Below are positions 55,174-63,115 of a DNA stretch of 64,000 nucleotides, piece by piece; positions within the stretch are counted from its first letter, which is position 1, and the number at the start of each line of letters is the position of its first letter. Under the pieces are notes generated by a model. It searched no databases. It was not told where the DNA came from and was given only the letters and a program-made list of their open reading frames with translations. This stretch comes from Streptomyces qinglanensis (GTDB lineage: Bacteria; Actinomycetota; Actinomycetes; Streptomycetales; Streptomycetaceae): assembly GCF_900111245.1 (NCBI RefSeq), contig NZ_FOGO01000005.1:1-64000 (forward strand), read 5' to 3'. A program made the position numbers and the translations under genes.

Positions 55174-55243
55174 GCCGGGCAGCGTACGCGGGCGTCCGGG
55201 GGCGCACGTCGGCGGGCTCGGGCGCCCTTCTAGACTCCTTCAC
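55174..55243. promoter_or_regulatory. Back-to-back leaderless promoters
   Basis: In this 70-bp divergent gap, TACGCT-N7-ATG points left (HAD gene) and TAGACT-N7-ATG points right (membrane gene). Neither start has a Shine-Dalgarno sequence. The geometry fits transcription beginning at the start codon in both directions. Confidence 0.55.
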
Positions 55244-55615
55244 ATGCTCACCCCGCTCACCGTCACGCTCGCCGTGGCCGCGCTCGTGCTGGCGGCGTGG
55301 TGCGGCTGGGCGGCCTACCGCGACCAGCCCACCAAGGACTGGCACTTCGTCGGCATGGCCGTGGTGACCCTGCTCGCGCTGGCCCAGCTCGTGGTCGGCA
55401 TCGTCCAGGCCGCGCGGGGCCACACCGCCGCCGACGGCTCGGTGATCTTCTTCTCCTACCTGGTCGGCGTGGTCGCCTGCGTGCCGGTGGTGGGACTGCT
55501 CTCGCTGACGGAGCGCACCAAGTGGGGCTCGCTGACGGTGGTCGCGGGCGCCGTCGTGCTGGCGGTGCTCCAGGTGCGGCTGTACGACATCTGGGGAGGC
55601 GGTACCGGTGGCTGA
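55244..55615 (+). CDS. Integral membrane protein of unknown function (123 aa)
   Basis: About four transmembrane helices: an N-terminal one (LTVTLAVAALVLAAWCGW), 'FVGMAVVTLLALAQLVVGI', 'VIFFSYLVGVVACVPVVGL' and 'SLTVVAGAVVLAVLQVRLY'. The family is not recognised. The ATG at 55244 has a TAGACT box seven bases upstream and no ribosome site. It overlaps the next gene by 8 bp, so the two are a translationally coupled pair and probably form one membrane complex (inference). Confidence 0.82.
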   Translation: MLTPLTVTLAVAALVLAAWCGWAAYRDQPTKDWHFVGMAVVTLLALAQLVVGIVQAARGHTAADGSVIFFSYLVGVVACVPVVGLLSLTERTKWGSLTVVAGAVVLAVLQVRLYDIWGGGTGG

Positions 55616-56084
55616 GGACACGAGGGACGAGGCGGCCGGCACCCCGGCGGACGGTACGGCGAAGGCCGCGGCCGGGCGCGCGGGGATCAGCAGCGGGCCG
55701 GGCAAGCTCCTGGTCACGCTGTACGGGATCTTCACGGTGGGCGCGGCCTCGCGCTCGGCGGTCCAGCTCTCCACCCGCTTCCACGAGGCGCCGCTGGCCT
55801 ATCTGCTCTCGGCGGCCGCCGCGCTGGTGTACGCGTTCATCACGCTGTCCCTGGTGCGCGGCGGCGAGGGGGCCAGGAGGGCCGCACTCGCCTGCTGCGC
55901 GCTGGAGCTGTTCGGCGTGCTGGCGGTGGGCACCTGGACCCTGGTGGAACCGTCCGCGTTCCCGGACGCCACCGTGTGGTCGGACTACGGCATGGGGTAT
56001 CTGTTCATCCCGGTGCTGCTGCCGGTGACGGGGCTGTGGTGGCTGCGGCGCGGCCACCACAGCCCGGCGGCTGCCGAAGGCTAG
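55608..56084 (+). CDS. Integral membrane protein of unknown function (158 aa)
   Basis: After a hydrophilic, Ala/Gly-rich N-terminus (about 35 residues) there are four hydrophobic segments ('LLVTLYGIFTVGAAS', 'APLAYLLSAAAALVYAFITL', 'LACCALELFGVLAVGTWTL' and 'YLFIPVLLPVTGLWWL'). Family not recognised. The GTG at 55608 lies behind GGAGGCGGTACCG and inside the end of the preceding gene. Its TAG stop shares a CTAG tetranucleotide with the stop of the convergent acetyltransferase. Confidence 0.83.
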   Translation: MAEDTRDEAAGTPADGTAKAAAGRAGISSGPGKLLVTLYGIFTVGAASRSAVQLSTRFHEAPLAYLLSAAAALVYAFITLSLVRGGEGARRAALACCALELFGVLAVGTWTLVEPSAFPDATVWSDYGMGYLFIPVLLPVTGLWWLRRGHHSPAAAEG

Positions 56085-56575
56085 GCGCTCGCGGCGTACT
56101 CGGCGGCGTCCTTGGCGAGCGCCACCAGCGTCACGCGGCGGTCGCGCTCGGTGCCGACCGGGGTGTAGCCCAGCCGCCGGTACAGACGCAGATTGCCCTC
56201 GCTGCGGCTGCCGGTCACCAGGTGGTAGCGCTTGGGTCCGAACGCGTCGGCCAGGTGGGACTCGACGGCGGCGAGCAGCCGCCCGCCCAGTCCGTGCCCC
56301 TGGAGGCGGGGGTGCACGCACAGCCTGCCGATCTGCGCCGTGCCCTCGGCGTCGACCCTGCCGCGTACGGTGCCCACGACCTCCTCGCCCAGCCGGGCCA
56401 CCAGCACGCAGCCCGCGGCGAGCTCGGCCCGCAGTTCCTCCAGCGTCTGGACCAGCGGCTCGATGCGGTAGTCGCCGTAGAGCTCCGCCTCGCTCTGGAA
56501 GCAGAGGTACTGGAGCTTCAGTATCTGTTCGGCGTCGTGTTCGTCCGCCGCAGAGATGGTCACGCTCATGCCCAT
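56081..56575 (-). CDS. GNAT N-acetyltransferase
   Basis: A 164-residue acetyltransferase with 'IGRLCVHPRLQGHGLGGRLL', a full R/Q-x-x-G-x-G/A acetyl-CoA loop, and 'LVTGSRSEGNLRLYRRLGYT'. Substrate unknown. Two in-frame ATG codons exist; the one at 56573-56575 is used because GGAGG lies 9 bases away, while the one at 56567-56569 overlaps the sigma-factor stop as ATGA. Coupling to the sigma-factor gene is clear either way. Confidence 0.9.
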   Translation of the reverse strand: MGMSVTISAADEHDAEQILKLQYLCFQSEAELYGDYRIEPLVQTLEELRAELAAGCVLVARLGEEVVGTVRGRVDAEGTAQIGRLCVHPRLQGHGLGGRLLAAVESHLADAFGPKRYHLVTGSRSEGNLRLYRRLGYTPVGTERDRRVTLVALAKDAAEYAASA

Positions 56576-57246
56576 GTGCGCATGCCTCCCCAAGTTGTGT
56601 GCGCACGGGCACGGGAGAGTGAGGGTGCCGTGTCCGTGCTGTCTGCCCTGGTGACGCCGGTTGCCTCTCGCACCCTTCCCCTGAGTCCAGGTGGTGGAAC
56701 CTGTGCCGCGAGCATTCTGCGCAGGCATTCCAGGCAGCGGGAACGCAGCGGCCCCAGCGCACCCTGTGACATTCCCAACTCACGGGCGATTTGGGGGTAT
56801 GTGGGGTCTTCCCCGGACAGCAGGGCACCCAGCACGGCGGGGCAGCGCCCCGGCAGCCGGGCGACGGCCGCGGTCAGCTCGCGGCGGCGCTCGGCGGCCA
56901 GCAGCGGCGCCTCGGTGTCGCTGGCCGGATCGGCGGTGCCGTCGGTCGCGGTGATCCGCTGCGGCCAGGCCGCGCGGGGCGGCGGTTCGGCGGCCCCCGG
57001 CAATGCGCGCGGTCCGCGGGAGCTCTCGTGGGCCTCGGCGCGCACCGCGGCGGCCAGCCAGGCGGCGGGGTCGGCGGGCGGGCCCGACGTGCGCAGCCGC
57101 TCCAGCCAGCGCAACCGGACGCCCTGCAGCAGGTCCTCGGCGTCGGTGCCGGGGAGCGCCGCGGCCTCGGTGGCGCACTCGGCCCGCAGCAGAGCCCGCA
57201 GGTCCGGCTCCCGGGGGGAGGGCCCCGGCTCGTGGGGTTGGCTCAT
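56566..57246 (-). CDS. ECF-like RNA polymerase sigma factor
   Basis: A 226-residue sigma-70-family protein. A shortened region 2 is seen in 'GTDAEDLLQGVRLRWLERL', and region 4 in 'LPGRCPAVLGALLSGEDPTY' followed by 'PQIARELGMSQGALGPLRSR' (helix-turn-helix). An Ala/Pro-rich linker joins them. The ATG at 57244-57246 is chosen over a GTG 18 codons upstream; neither has a good ribosome site. No anti-sigma gene is adjacent, unlike many ECF systems. The downstream GNAT gene overlaps its end. Confidence 0.85.
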   Translation of the reverse strand: MSQPHEPGPSPREPDLRALLRAECATEAAALPGTDAEDLLQGVRLRWLERLRTSGPPADPAAWLAAAVRAEAHESSRGPRALPGAAEPPPRAAWPQRITATDGTADPASDTEAPLLAAERRRELTAAVARLPGRCPAVLGALLSGEDPTYPQIARELGMSQGALGPLRSRCLECLRRMLAAQVPPPGLRGRVREATGVTRADSTDTAPSLSRARAHTTWGGMRTWA

Positions 57247-57384
57247 ACGCGGCTGCACGCGCGCCGCCCGTCCGCGGTTGCGGAACGGACGGCGCCTCAC
57301 TCGTGCGGGTGAGATCGGACCGGTCGGCGGCCGGGGCCCGGAGGTGCGGACCGGCGGGCAGCGCGACGGGCGGCCCGGAGCGGG

Positions 57385-58557
57385 TCAGCGGCGGTCGCGG
57401 AAGTCCGCGGCGGCCAGCAGCGCGGTGTCGCAGTTGTCCGAGAAGATGCCGTCGATGCCCGTCTCGAACCAGCGCTTGAAGGCGCCGAACGCGTCGCCGT
57501 AGGCGTTCGGGTCGTCCCCCTTGCGGAAGTCGGCGGGCAGGAAGGTGTTCTCGTTGCGCATCGTGTACGGGTGCAGCACCAGCTTCCGGGCGTGCGCGTC
57601 GCGCACCAGGGTCGTCTCCTCGCCGAGCGAACCGTCCTCCTCGCGGGGGATGATCAGGTCGAGGGTGGGGCCGATGCCCTGCGCGAAGCCGGCGATCCAC
57701 GCCAGCCCTTCGGGCTTCACCAGGTCGGCGACGGTGCGCGGGTCGCCCGACTCCACGAAGTCCCAGGGGCGCGAGGTGGGCCCGGAGAGCAGTACGACGC
57801 GGGGGCAGTCCACCAGCTTGTCCAGCCGCTGGATGCTGCTCGGCTCGAAGGACTGCAGGAAGTTGGGCGCGTGCGCCTTGTGCCGCCCGTACCGCCGCAG
57901 CAGGGTGACCAGCCGCTGCTCCAGGCCGAGGCCCAGCTTGCGGAAGTAGGTGGGGTGCTTGGTCTCGATGTGCAGCCACACCGGGCGCCCGCGCTGCCTG
58001 CCCTGCTTCTCGGCCCACTCCAGGACCTCGGCGAAGCTGGGCACCTCCCAGCGGCCGTCGTAGAGGGTGTTGCGCTGCCGCTGCTGCGGGATCCGCTCCT
58101 CGGCGCGCAGCGTCTTCAGCTCGCGGAGGGTGAAGTCCTCGGTGAACCAGCCGGTGAGCTGCTTCCCGTCGACCGTCTTGGTGGTCCGGCGGGAGGCGAA
58201 CTCGGGGTGGTCGGAGACGTCGGTGGTGGCGGTGATGTCGTTCTCGTGCCGGCACACCAGGTGGCCGTCCTTGGTGGGGACGAGGTCCTGCTCGATGACG
58301 TCGGCGCCCATGTCGAGGGCGAGTTGGTAGGAGCCGAAGGTGTGCTCGGGGCGGTAGCCGCTGGTGCCCCGGTGCCCGATGACGGCCGGGGTCGGCAGCC
58401 GCCGGTGGCCGTGTCCGCGCCCGTCGGTGCGAGCCGCCGCGGCGTCCGCGGCCTGCGCGGTGCCACCGCCGAGCGCGACCGCGCCCGTGCCCGCCGCGCC
58501 CAGCACCGCCGCGGCGCCGAGCACTGTTCTGCGGCCCGGCTGCTGCTCCTGTCCCAT
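57385..58557 (-). CDS. Tat-exported glycerophosphodiester phosphodiesterase
   Basis: Secreted enzyme (390 residues) releasing glycerol 3-phosphate from phospholipid head groups. The twin-arginine signal 'GRRTVLGAAAVLGAAG' and an 'AQA' cleavage site near residue 36 are visible. The catalytic block 'IGHRGTSGYRPEHTFGSYQL' continues into 'GADVIEQDLVPTKDGHLVC' (His pair and acidic metal ligands), and 'WLHIETKHPTYF' and 'GIDGIFSDN' complete the barrel. The ATG at 58555-58557 follows GAGGAG. It diverges from the acyltransferase gene across 286 bp. Confidence 0.94.
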   Translation of the reverse strand: MGQEQQPGRRTVLGAAAVLGAAGTGAVALGGGTAQAADAAAARTDGRGHGHRRLPTPAVIGHRGTSGYRPEHTFGSYQLALDMGADVIEQDLVPTKDGHLVCRHENDITATTDVSDHPEFASRRTTKTVDGKQLTGWFTEDFTLRELKTLRAEERIPQQRQRNTLYDGRWEVPSFAEVLEWAEKQGRQRGRPVWLHIETKHPTYFRKLGLGLEQRLVTLLRRYGRHKAHAPNFLQSFEPSSIQRLDKLVDCPRVVLLSGPTSRPWDFVESGDPRTVADLVKPEGLAWIAGFAQGIGPTLDLIIPREEDGSLGEETTLVRDAHARKLVLHPYTMRNENTFLPADFRKGDDPNAYGDAFGAFKRWFETGIDGIFSDNCDTALLAAADFRDRR

Positions 58558-58843
58558 GCGCTCTCCTCAGTCCCGGTGGCACCGATGTCCGGCCCTGCCA
58601 CATGTCGGGCTGATCGTAGGACCGGCCGGGGGGCGGCGGGGAGACGTCCGTGCGAACACGGCTGAAACACCGGCCGGGCGGCGCACGAGCACCTGAGCAA
58701 TACGGACGCAATCCACGTCAATTCCTCGTAACGGTGCAAGAAACCCGGTGTGCCGGGTACCCGGAGCGGCGAGTATCGTCCTCATCTGCGCTTCCGTGCG
58801 CATCGACCACGCGCACGGCCATACCGACTGGGCGGAGGGTCCG

Positions 58844-59521
58844 TTGTCCCGTTTCCGGCTGATCAAGGCAGTGCTCGGCCCGCTTCTGCGCGTGCTGTTC
58901 CGGCCGCGGGTCGAAGGGGCCGACCGCATCCCCGGCTCGGGTCCGGTGATCCTGGCCGGCAACCACCTCACGTTCATCGACTCGATGATCCTCCCCCTGG
59001 TGACCTCGCGGCAGGTCTTCTTCATCGGCAAGGACGACTACGTCACCGGCAGGAGCCTCAAGGGCCGGCTGATGGCGTGGTTCTTCACCGGCGTCGGCAT
59101 GATCCCCGTCGACCGGGACGGTGGACGCGGCGGCGTGGCGGCGCTGATGACCGGCCGCCGGGTGCTGGAGGAGGGGAACGTCTTCGCCATCTACCCCGAG
59201 GGCACCCGCTCCCCCGACGGCCGGCTCTACCGCGGCCGTACGGGCATCGCCCGGCTGGCCCTGATGACCGGCGCGCCGGTGGTGCCGTTCGCGATGATCG
59301 GCACGGACGAGGTGCAGCCGGGCGGCAAGGGCCTCCCCCGGATCGGCGGCGGCCGGATCACCGTGCGGTTCGGCGAGCCGCTGGACTTCTCCCGGTACGA
59401 GGGCATGGACCGGGACCGCTATGTGCTCCGCGCGGTGACCGACGAGGTGATGAGCGACGTGATGGACCTGTCGGGCCAGGAGTACGTGGACGTCTACGCC
59501 ACGAAGGCGAAGGCGGCCTGA
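58844..59521 (+). CDS. 1-acyl-sn-glycerol-3-phosphate acyltransferase (PlsC family)
   Basis: Membrane-associated acyltransferase of 225 residues forming phosphatidic acid. Motif I 'GNHLTFIDSMILP' (NHx4D), motif III 'YPEGTRSPDGRLYRGRTG' and motif IV 'VVPFAMIGTDEV' are present. The TTG at 58844 is chosen because GGAGG lies 5 bases before it; an upstream in-frame ATG would add a non-conserved 32-residue N-terminus. A neighbouring phosphodiesterase suggests a shared phospholipid theme. Confidence 0.93.
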   Translation: MSRFRLIKAVLGPLLRVLFRPRVEGADRIPGSGPVILAGNHLTFIDSMILPLVTSRQVFFIGKDDYVTGRSLKGRLMAWFFTGVGMIPVDRDGGRGGVAALMTGRRVLEEGNVFAIYPEGTRSPDGRLYRGRTGIARLALMTGAPVVPFAMIGTDEVQPGGKGLPRIGGGRITVRFGEPLDFSRYEGMDRDRYVLRAVTDEVMSDVMDLSGQEYVDVYATKAKAA

Positions 59522-59530
59522 GAAAGCGCC

Positions 59531-59558
59531 CGGGCCGCGGCGCGTCGTCCGCGGCCCG
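59531..59558. terminator. Bidirectional terminator hairpin
   Basis: A perfect 10-bp stem (CGGGCCGCGG / CCGCGGCCCG) with an 8-base loop lies 9 bp after the acyltransferase stop, in the convergent gap with the efflux gene. Confidence 0.6.
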
Positions 59559-59621
59559 CGGGTCCGGCGGCCCCGCGGCTCCGGCGGCCGGACTCCGCGG
59601 CGGGCGTGCGACGGCCGCCGC

Positions 59622-61166
59622 TCAGCTCTCCTCCAGCCGCTGCCCGCGCAGCAGCCGCCAGGCCAGGAACGCGGCGGCGAGCAGGACGACGGCCCCGGCA
59701 CCGGCTCCGTACCGGAGCCCTTCGGTGAAGCTGTCGCGGGCGGCGTCCAGCAGTCCGGTCCCCGCGGCGGCCGGCAGCGCGTCCGCGGTCCGCACCGCCT
59801 CTCCCAGTGACTGCCGGGCGTGCTCGGCCGCGTCCGGGGGAACGCCCTGCGGGGTGCCGAAGGAGCGGTAGACGCCGGTCACCACCGAACCCAGCAGCGC
59901 GATGCCGAGCGCGGCGCCCAACTCGTAGGCGGTCTCGGAGACGGCCGAGGCCGCACCCGCGTGCTCCCGGGGAACGGTCGAGAGGATGACGTCCGCGGTC
60001 ACGGTGAACGCCAGACCCGCGCCCACGCCCACCACCAGCAGCACGCCGCCCAGCAGCAGATAGCTGGTCGTCGGCTGGAGCCACAGGCAGGCACCGAGGG
60101 CGGCTCCCACCGCGGCCAGCCCGCCGGACACGGCCCCCCGCACGGAGGTACGGCGGGCGACCCACCCGGCGCACAGACCCGCGACGACGGAACCGACGGC
60201 GGCGGGCAGTTCGGCCAGACCGGCCTGGAACGGGGAGCGGCCCTGCACCATCTGGAGGAACTGGGAGAGGAAGAAGACCAGTCCTGACAGTCCGAGGATG
60301 GTCAGCAGGTCGGCGAGGACGGCGCCGCTGAAGCCGCGGTGGGCGAACAGCCGCATGTCCAGCAGCGGCGCGGGCAGCCGCAACTGGCGCCGCACGAACG
60401 TGTACAGCGCGCCCGCGCCGACCGCCGCGGCGCCTGCGGCGTCCCAGCGGAAGCCGTAGGCGGCGGTCTCCTTGACGGCGTAGACGAGCGCGATGAGGCC
60501 CACCATCGACAGTCCGACGCTGGGCAGGTCCCAGGGGCCCGGGGCGGGGTTCCTGGACTCCGGCAGCAGCTTGGCGCCGACCAGGACCAGTACCGCCATC
60601 ACCGGCAGGTTGATCAGGAAGACCGAGCCCCACCAGTAGTGCTCCAGCAGGAACCCGCCGACGACCGGGCCGACCGCGGTGCCCGCGGCCGTCATCGCGC
60701 CCCAGATGCCCACGGCCAGGCTGCGCTCCCGGGGGTCGGGGAAGATGTTGCGGATCAGCGCGAGGGTGGCGGGCATCAGGGTGGCGCCCGCCACGCCCAT
60801 CAGCGCCCGCCAGAGGATCATCGCCTCGGGGCTGTGCGCGTAGGCGGTGAGCACGGACAGCGCACCGAACGCCACCGACCCGGTCAGCAGCAGCTTCTTG
60901 CGGCCGATCCGGTCGCCGAGGCTGCCCATGGAGACCAGCATTCCGGCGATGACGAAGGAGTAGACGTCGCCGATCCACAGCAGTTGGGTGCTGGAGGGCC
61001 GCAGGTCCTCGCTGAGGAAGGGCGCGGCCAGGCCGAGCACGGTGACGTCGATGCCGACCAGCAGCACGGCGAGGACCAGCACGGCCAGCGCCAGCCACCG
61101 CAGCCGGGAGGGGCCGGTGTCCGCCGGGGTGCCGCCGGGACCGGTGGCAGTGGTGTGGCCGCTCAT
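59622..61166 (-). CDS. DHA2 (EmrB/QacA) family MFS drug efflux transporter
   Basis: A 514-residue transporter with about 14 hydrophobic helices. MFS motif A is 'GSLGDRIGRKKLLLTG' after helix 2, followed by 'RALMGVAGATLMPATLALI' and the antiporter-type 'GTAVGPVVGGFLLEHYWW'. Such proteins export lipophilic cations and antibiotics using protons. Its ATG overlaps the stop of the tetR gene (ATGA at 61163-61166), so the pair is one operon controlled by the repressor. Confidence 0.93.
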   Translation of the reverse strand: MSGHTTATGPGGTPADTGPSRLRWLALAVLVLAVLLVGIDVTVLGLAAPFLSEDLRPSSTQLLWIGDVYSFVIAGMLVSMGSLGDRIGRKKLLLTGSVAFGALSVLTAYAHSPEAMILWRALMGVAGATLMPATLALIRNIFPDPRERSLAVGIWGAMTAAGTAVGPVVGGFLLEHYWWGSVFLINLPVMAVLVLVGAKLLPESRNPAPGPWDLPSVGLSMVGLIALVYAVKETAAYGFRWDAAGAAAVGAGALYTFVRRQLRLPAPLLDMRLFAHRGFSGAVLADLLTILGLSGLVFFLSQFLQMVQGRSPFQAGLAELPAAVGSVVAGLCAGWVARRTSVRGAVSGGLAAVGAALGACLWLQPTTSYLLLGGVLLVVGVGAGLAFTVTADVILSTVPREHAGAASAVSETAYELGAALGIALLGSVVTGVYRSFGTPQGVPPDAAEHARQSLGEAVRTADALPAAAGTGLLDAARDSFTEGLRYGAGAGAVVLLAAAFLAWRLLRGQRLEES

Positions 61167-61714
61167 TCCTCCACGCTCCGCCGTACGCCGCCGAGCAGCA
61201 GCTCCGCGGTCATCCGTACCGAGTCGCGGGCCGCGACCCTGCCGTCCTGGACCGCCCAGGCCGAGGCGGTGATCAGCGCGTAGAGCGCTTCGGTCAGCCA
61301 GGCCGGGGACAGGTCGATCCGGAAGGCCCCCTGGCGCTGTCCGCGCTGGAAGAGGGCGCTGATGCGCTCGTCGATCCTGGTCCAGCCCGCGTGCTGCTCG
61401 CCGGGTTCGAAGAGCTGGTTCTCGGTGACCAGGAACCCGAGGAAGCCGGCCAGCGGCTCGGTCTCGGCGATGACCCGCCGCACCGCGTCGGCGGCGTCCC
61501 CCTCGTCCGTCCGGGCGGCGTCCAGTGCCGCGTCGAGGCGGCGGAGGCCGAGTTGTTCGAGCGCACGGATGAGCGCTTCCCGCCCGGCGAAGTGGCGGTG
61601 CAGCGTCGCGCGGCTGATCCGGGCCGCCTTGGCGATGTCGTCCATGGAGGAGGTCGGCCGCCGGGTCAGGAGGTCGGCGGCGGTGCTCAGCAGCTCTTCC
61701 CGATCCACACTCAT
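61163..61714 (-). CDS. TetR-family transcriptional regulator
   Basis: A 183-residue repressor with an N-terminal helix-turn-helix domain ('TSSMDDIAKAARISRATLHR' and 'HFAGREALIRAL') and a variable ligand-binding domain. It presumably regulates its own operon with the DHA2 pump. The ATG at 61712-61714 has GGAG twelve bases upstream; an in-frame ATG nine codons earlier is possible. A TGAGACA repeat overlaps the start codon. Confidence 0.9.
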   Translation of the reverse strand: MSVDREELLSTAADLLTRRPTSSMDDIAKAARISRATLHRHFAGREALIRALEQLGLRRLDAALDAARTDEGDAADAVRRVIAETEPLAGFLGFLVTENQLFEPGEQHAGWTRIDERISALFQRGQRQGAFRIDLSPAWLTEALYALITASAWAVQDGRVAARDSVRMTAELLLGGVRRSVEE

Positions 61715-61760
61715 GAGACAACAGTACTCCATGTGAGACATGGGTGTCGCATATGAGGCA
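61714..61760 (-). promoter_or_regulatory. Candidate TetR operator: three direct repeats, 20-bp period
   Basis: TGAGACA at 61714, TGAGACA at 61734 and TGAGGCA at 61754 stand exactly 20 bp apart. The middle one also forms an imperfect inverted repeat with TGTCGCATA (61732-61753). The array covers the tetR start and upstream region. Confidence 0.55.
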
Positions 61761-61762
61761 TG

Positions 61763-61795
61763 AAAAGCGCCCCGCCGCGGGAGTGCGGCGGGGCG
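61763..61795 (-). terminator. Terminator of the alpha/beta hydrolase gene
   Basis: A perfect 11-bp stem (CGCCCCGCCGC / GCGGCGGGGCG) with a 6-base loop is followed on the minus strand by CTTTTC. It lies about 120 bp past the hydrolase stop and just before the tetR control region. Confidence 0.8.
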
Positions 61796-61917
61796 TGGGA
61801 ACCGGGCCCGTGCGGTTCACGGGCTGCCCGCCGGGGACGGGCCACACCCGTCCCCGACTGCGGGCCGCCCCGCCGCACGGCGGGGCGCCGCCCGTGCGGG
61901 CCCGGGGCGGCCGGGGG

Positions 61918-63003
61918 TCAGCGCCAGGCGCAGCTCCCCGGCGTGGCGCCCTTCTTCAGGGCCCGCTCGGCGGCCTTCTCCGGCAGCACCCGGGTCTTGC
62001 CGCTGTTCCCCTTGCCGGTGCACACCGCAGTGCGGTCCGCGTGGCCGGCCACGTCCAGCAGGATCTGGTCCCAGTGGCGGTACTGCACGTCGTGGCCGCT
62101 GTCGTCGTAGCGGCGGGTGACCGGCTCGGCGGGCAGCGCGTCGGCCCAGCGGGCCTGCGTCGCGGGCGGGACGGTGGTGTCCTTGGCGCCCGTGTAGACG
62201 AAGGCCGGCGCCCGGAGTGCGGACAGGTCGGGGCCGGGGCGCTCGCAGTACAGCCGCTGCTCGTGGACCTGCGCCTCGGGGTCGCCCAGCTGGCCGCGCA
62301 GATAGTAGGAACGGGCGCCGTCCTCCTCGGCCCGGTCGGTGAACCCGGGGATCTTCCGCACCGGGCTGTCCTCGGGGAAGGCCCACCACGCGCGCGGATC
62401 GCGGATCTGCTCGCGGACGGCCGCCGCCAGCTCCGCGTCGCTCCTGCCGCAGTACCCGGGCTTCTCGCCGTAGGGCGGGAGTGCCGCCGCCAGGTGGAGC
62501 GAGGAGACGCGCCCGGGCGCGGCCGCGGCGAAGTGCGCCGCGTAGGGGCCGCCCCCGGAGATCGCGATCACGGGCGCCTTGCGGATGCCGAGCTTGTCCA
62601 GGACGGCGCGCACGTCGGAGGTGTAGTCCGCGAAGCCCAGCTTCGGGTCGAACTCCGTGTCGCCGAGGCCGTTCCGCTCCACGGAGATCATCCGCAGGCC
62701 CAGCTTCTGCCGGGTGGTGCGCAGGAACTCCGTCATGCCCGAGGCGCGGGCCGTGGTGCCGGTGCCGCCCATGAAGAGCACGGGGGTGCCGTCGCTCTCG
62801 CCGGTGTCCGCGTAGTGCACGGTGCGGCTCTCGTGGCGCAACTGGTGCATCGGCGGGCCGAGCGGGTCGAACCGGTCCTGGACCACCGGCTCGGGCTTCC
62901 TGGAGGCTTCGGCCTGCGAGGCTCCGGCGGTGAAGCCGATCCCGCCGGCCACCGCGGCCACGGAGAGGGTGAGCGCCAGCGCGGCTCTCGATGCCTTTTT
63001 CAT
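61918..63003 (-). CDS. Secreted alpha/beta hydrolase
   Basis: A 361-residue protein with an N-terminal Sec signal peptide (MKKASRAALALTLSVAAVAG, cleavage probably near the AEA at residues 31-33). Catalytic elements are the nucleophile elbow 'VIAISGGGPYAAHFAAA', the acid 'YTGAKDTTVPP' and the histidine 'DSGHDVQYRHW'. The oxyanion region is 'VLFMGGTGTTARA'. Substrate unknown. A C-terminal 45-residue extension contains two Cys. The ATG at 63001-63003 follows GGGAGACCGAGAA. It carries its own terminator. Confidence 0.88.
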   Translation of the reverse strand: MKKASRAALALTLSVAAVAGGIGFTAGASQAEASRKPEPVVQDRFDPLGPPMHQLRHESRTVHYADTGESDGTPVLFMGGTGTTARASGMTEFLRTTRQKLGLRMISVERNGLGDTEFDPKLGFADYTSDVRAVLDKLGIRKAPVIAISGGGPYAAHFAAAAPGRVSSLHLAAALPPYGEKPGYCGRSDAELAAAVREQIRDPRAWWAFPEDSPVRKIPGFTDRAEEDGARSYYLRGQLGDPEAQVHEQRLYCERPGPDLSALRAPAFVYTGAKDTTVPPATQARWADALPAEPVTRRYDDSGHDVQYRHWDQILLDVAGHADRTAVCTGKGNSGKTRVLPEKAAERALKKGATPGSCAWR

Positions 63004-63009
63004 TTCTCG

Positions 63010-63038
63010 GTCTCCCAGTGTCTCAATGTGCGGGAGAC
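63010..63038 (-). promoter_or_regulatory. Inverted repeat before the hydrolase gene
   Basis: GTCTCCC (63010-63016) and GGGAGAC (63032-63038) are separated by 15 bp, and a TGAGACA lies between them on the minus strand (63019-63025). It overlaps the ribosome site region. It may be an operator. Confidence 0.4.
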
Positions 63039-63115
63039 CACCTGCCCCGGAGTCGGTTTAACATGCAACGAAATCCGTGGCTCTGCCGCTCCGCCCCCCG
63101 GGGTGACCTGCGACG

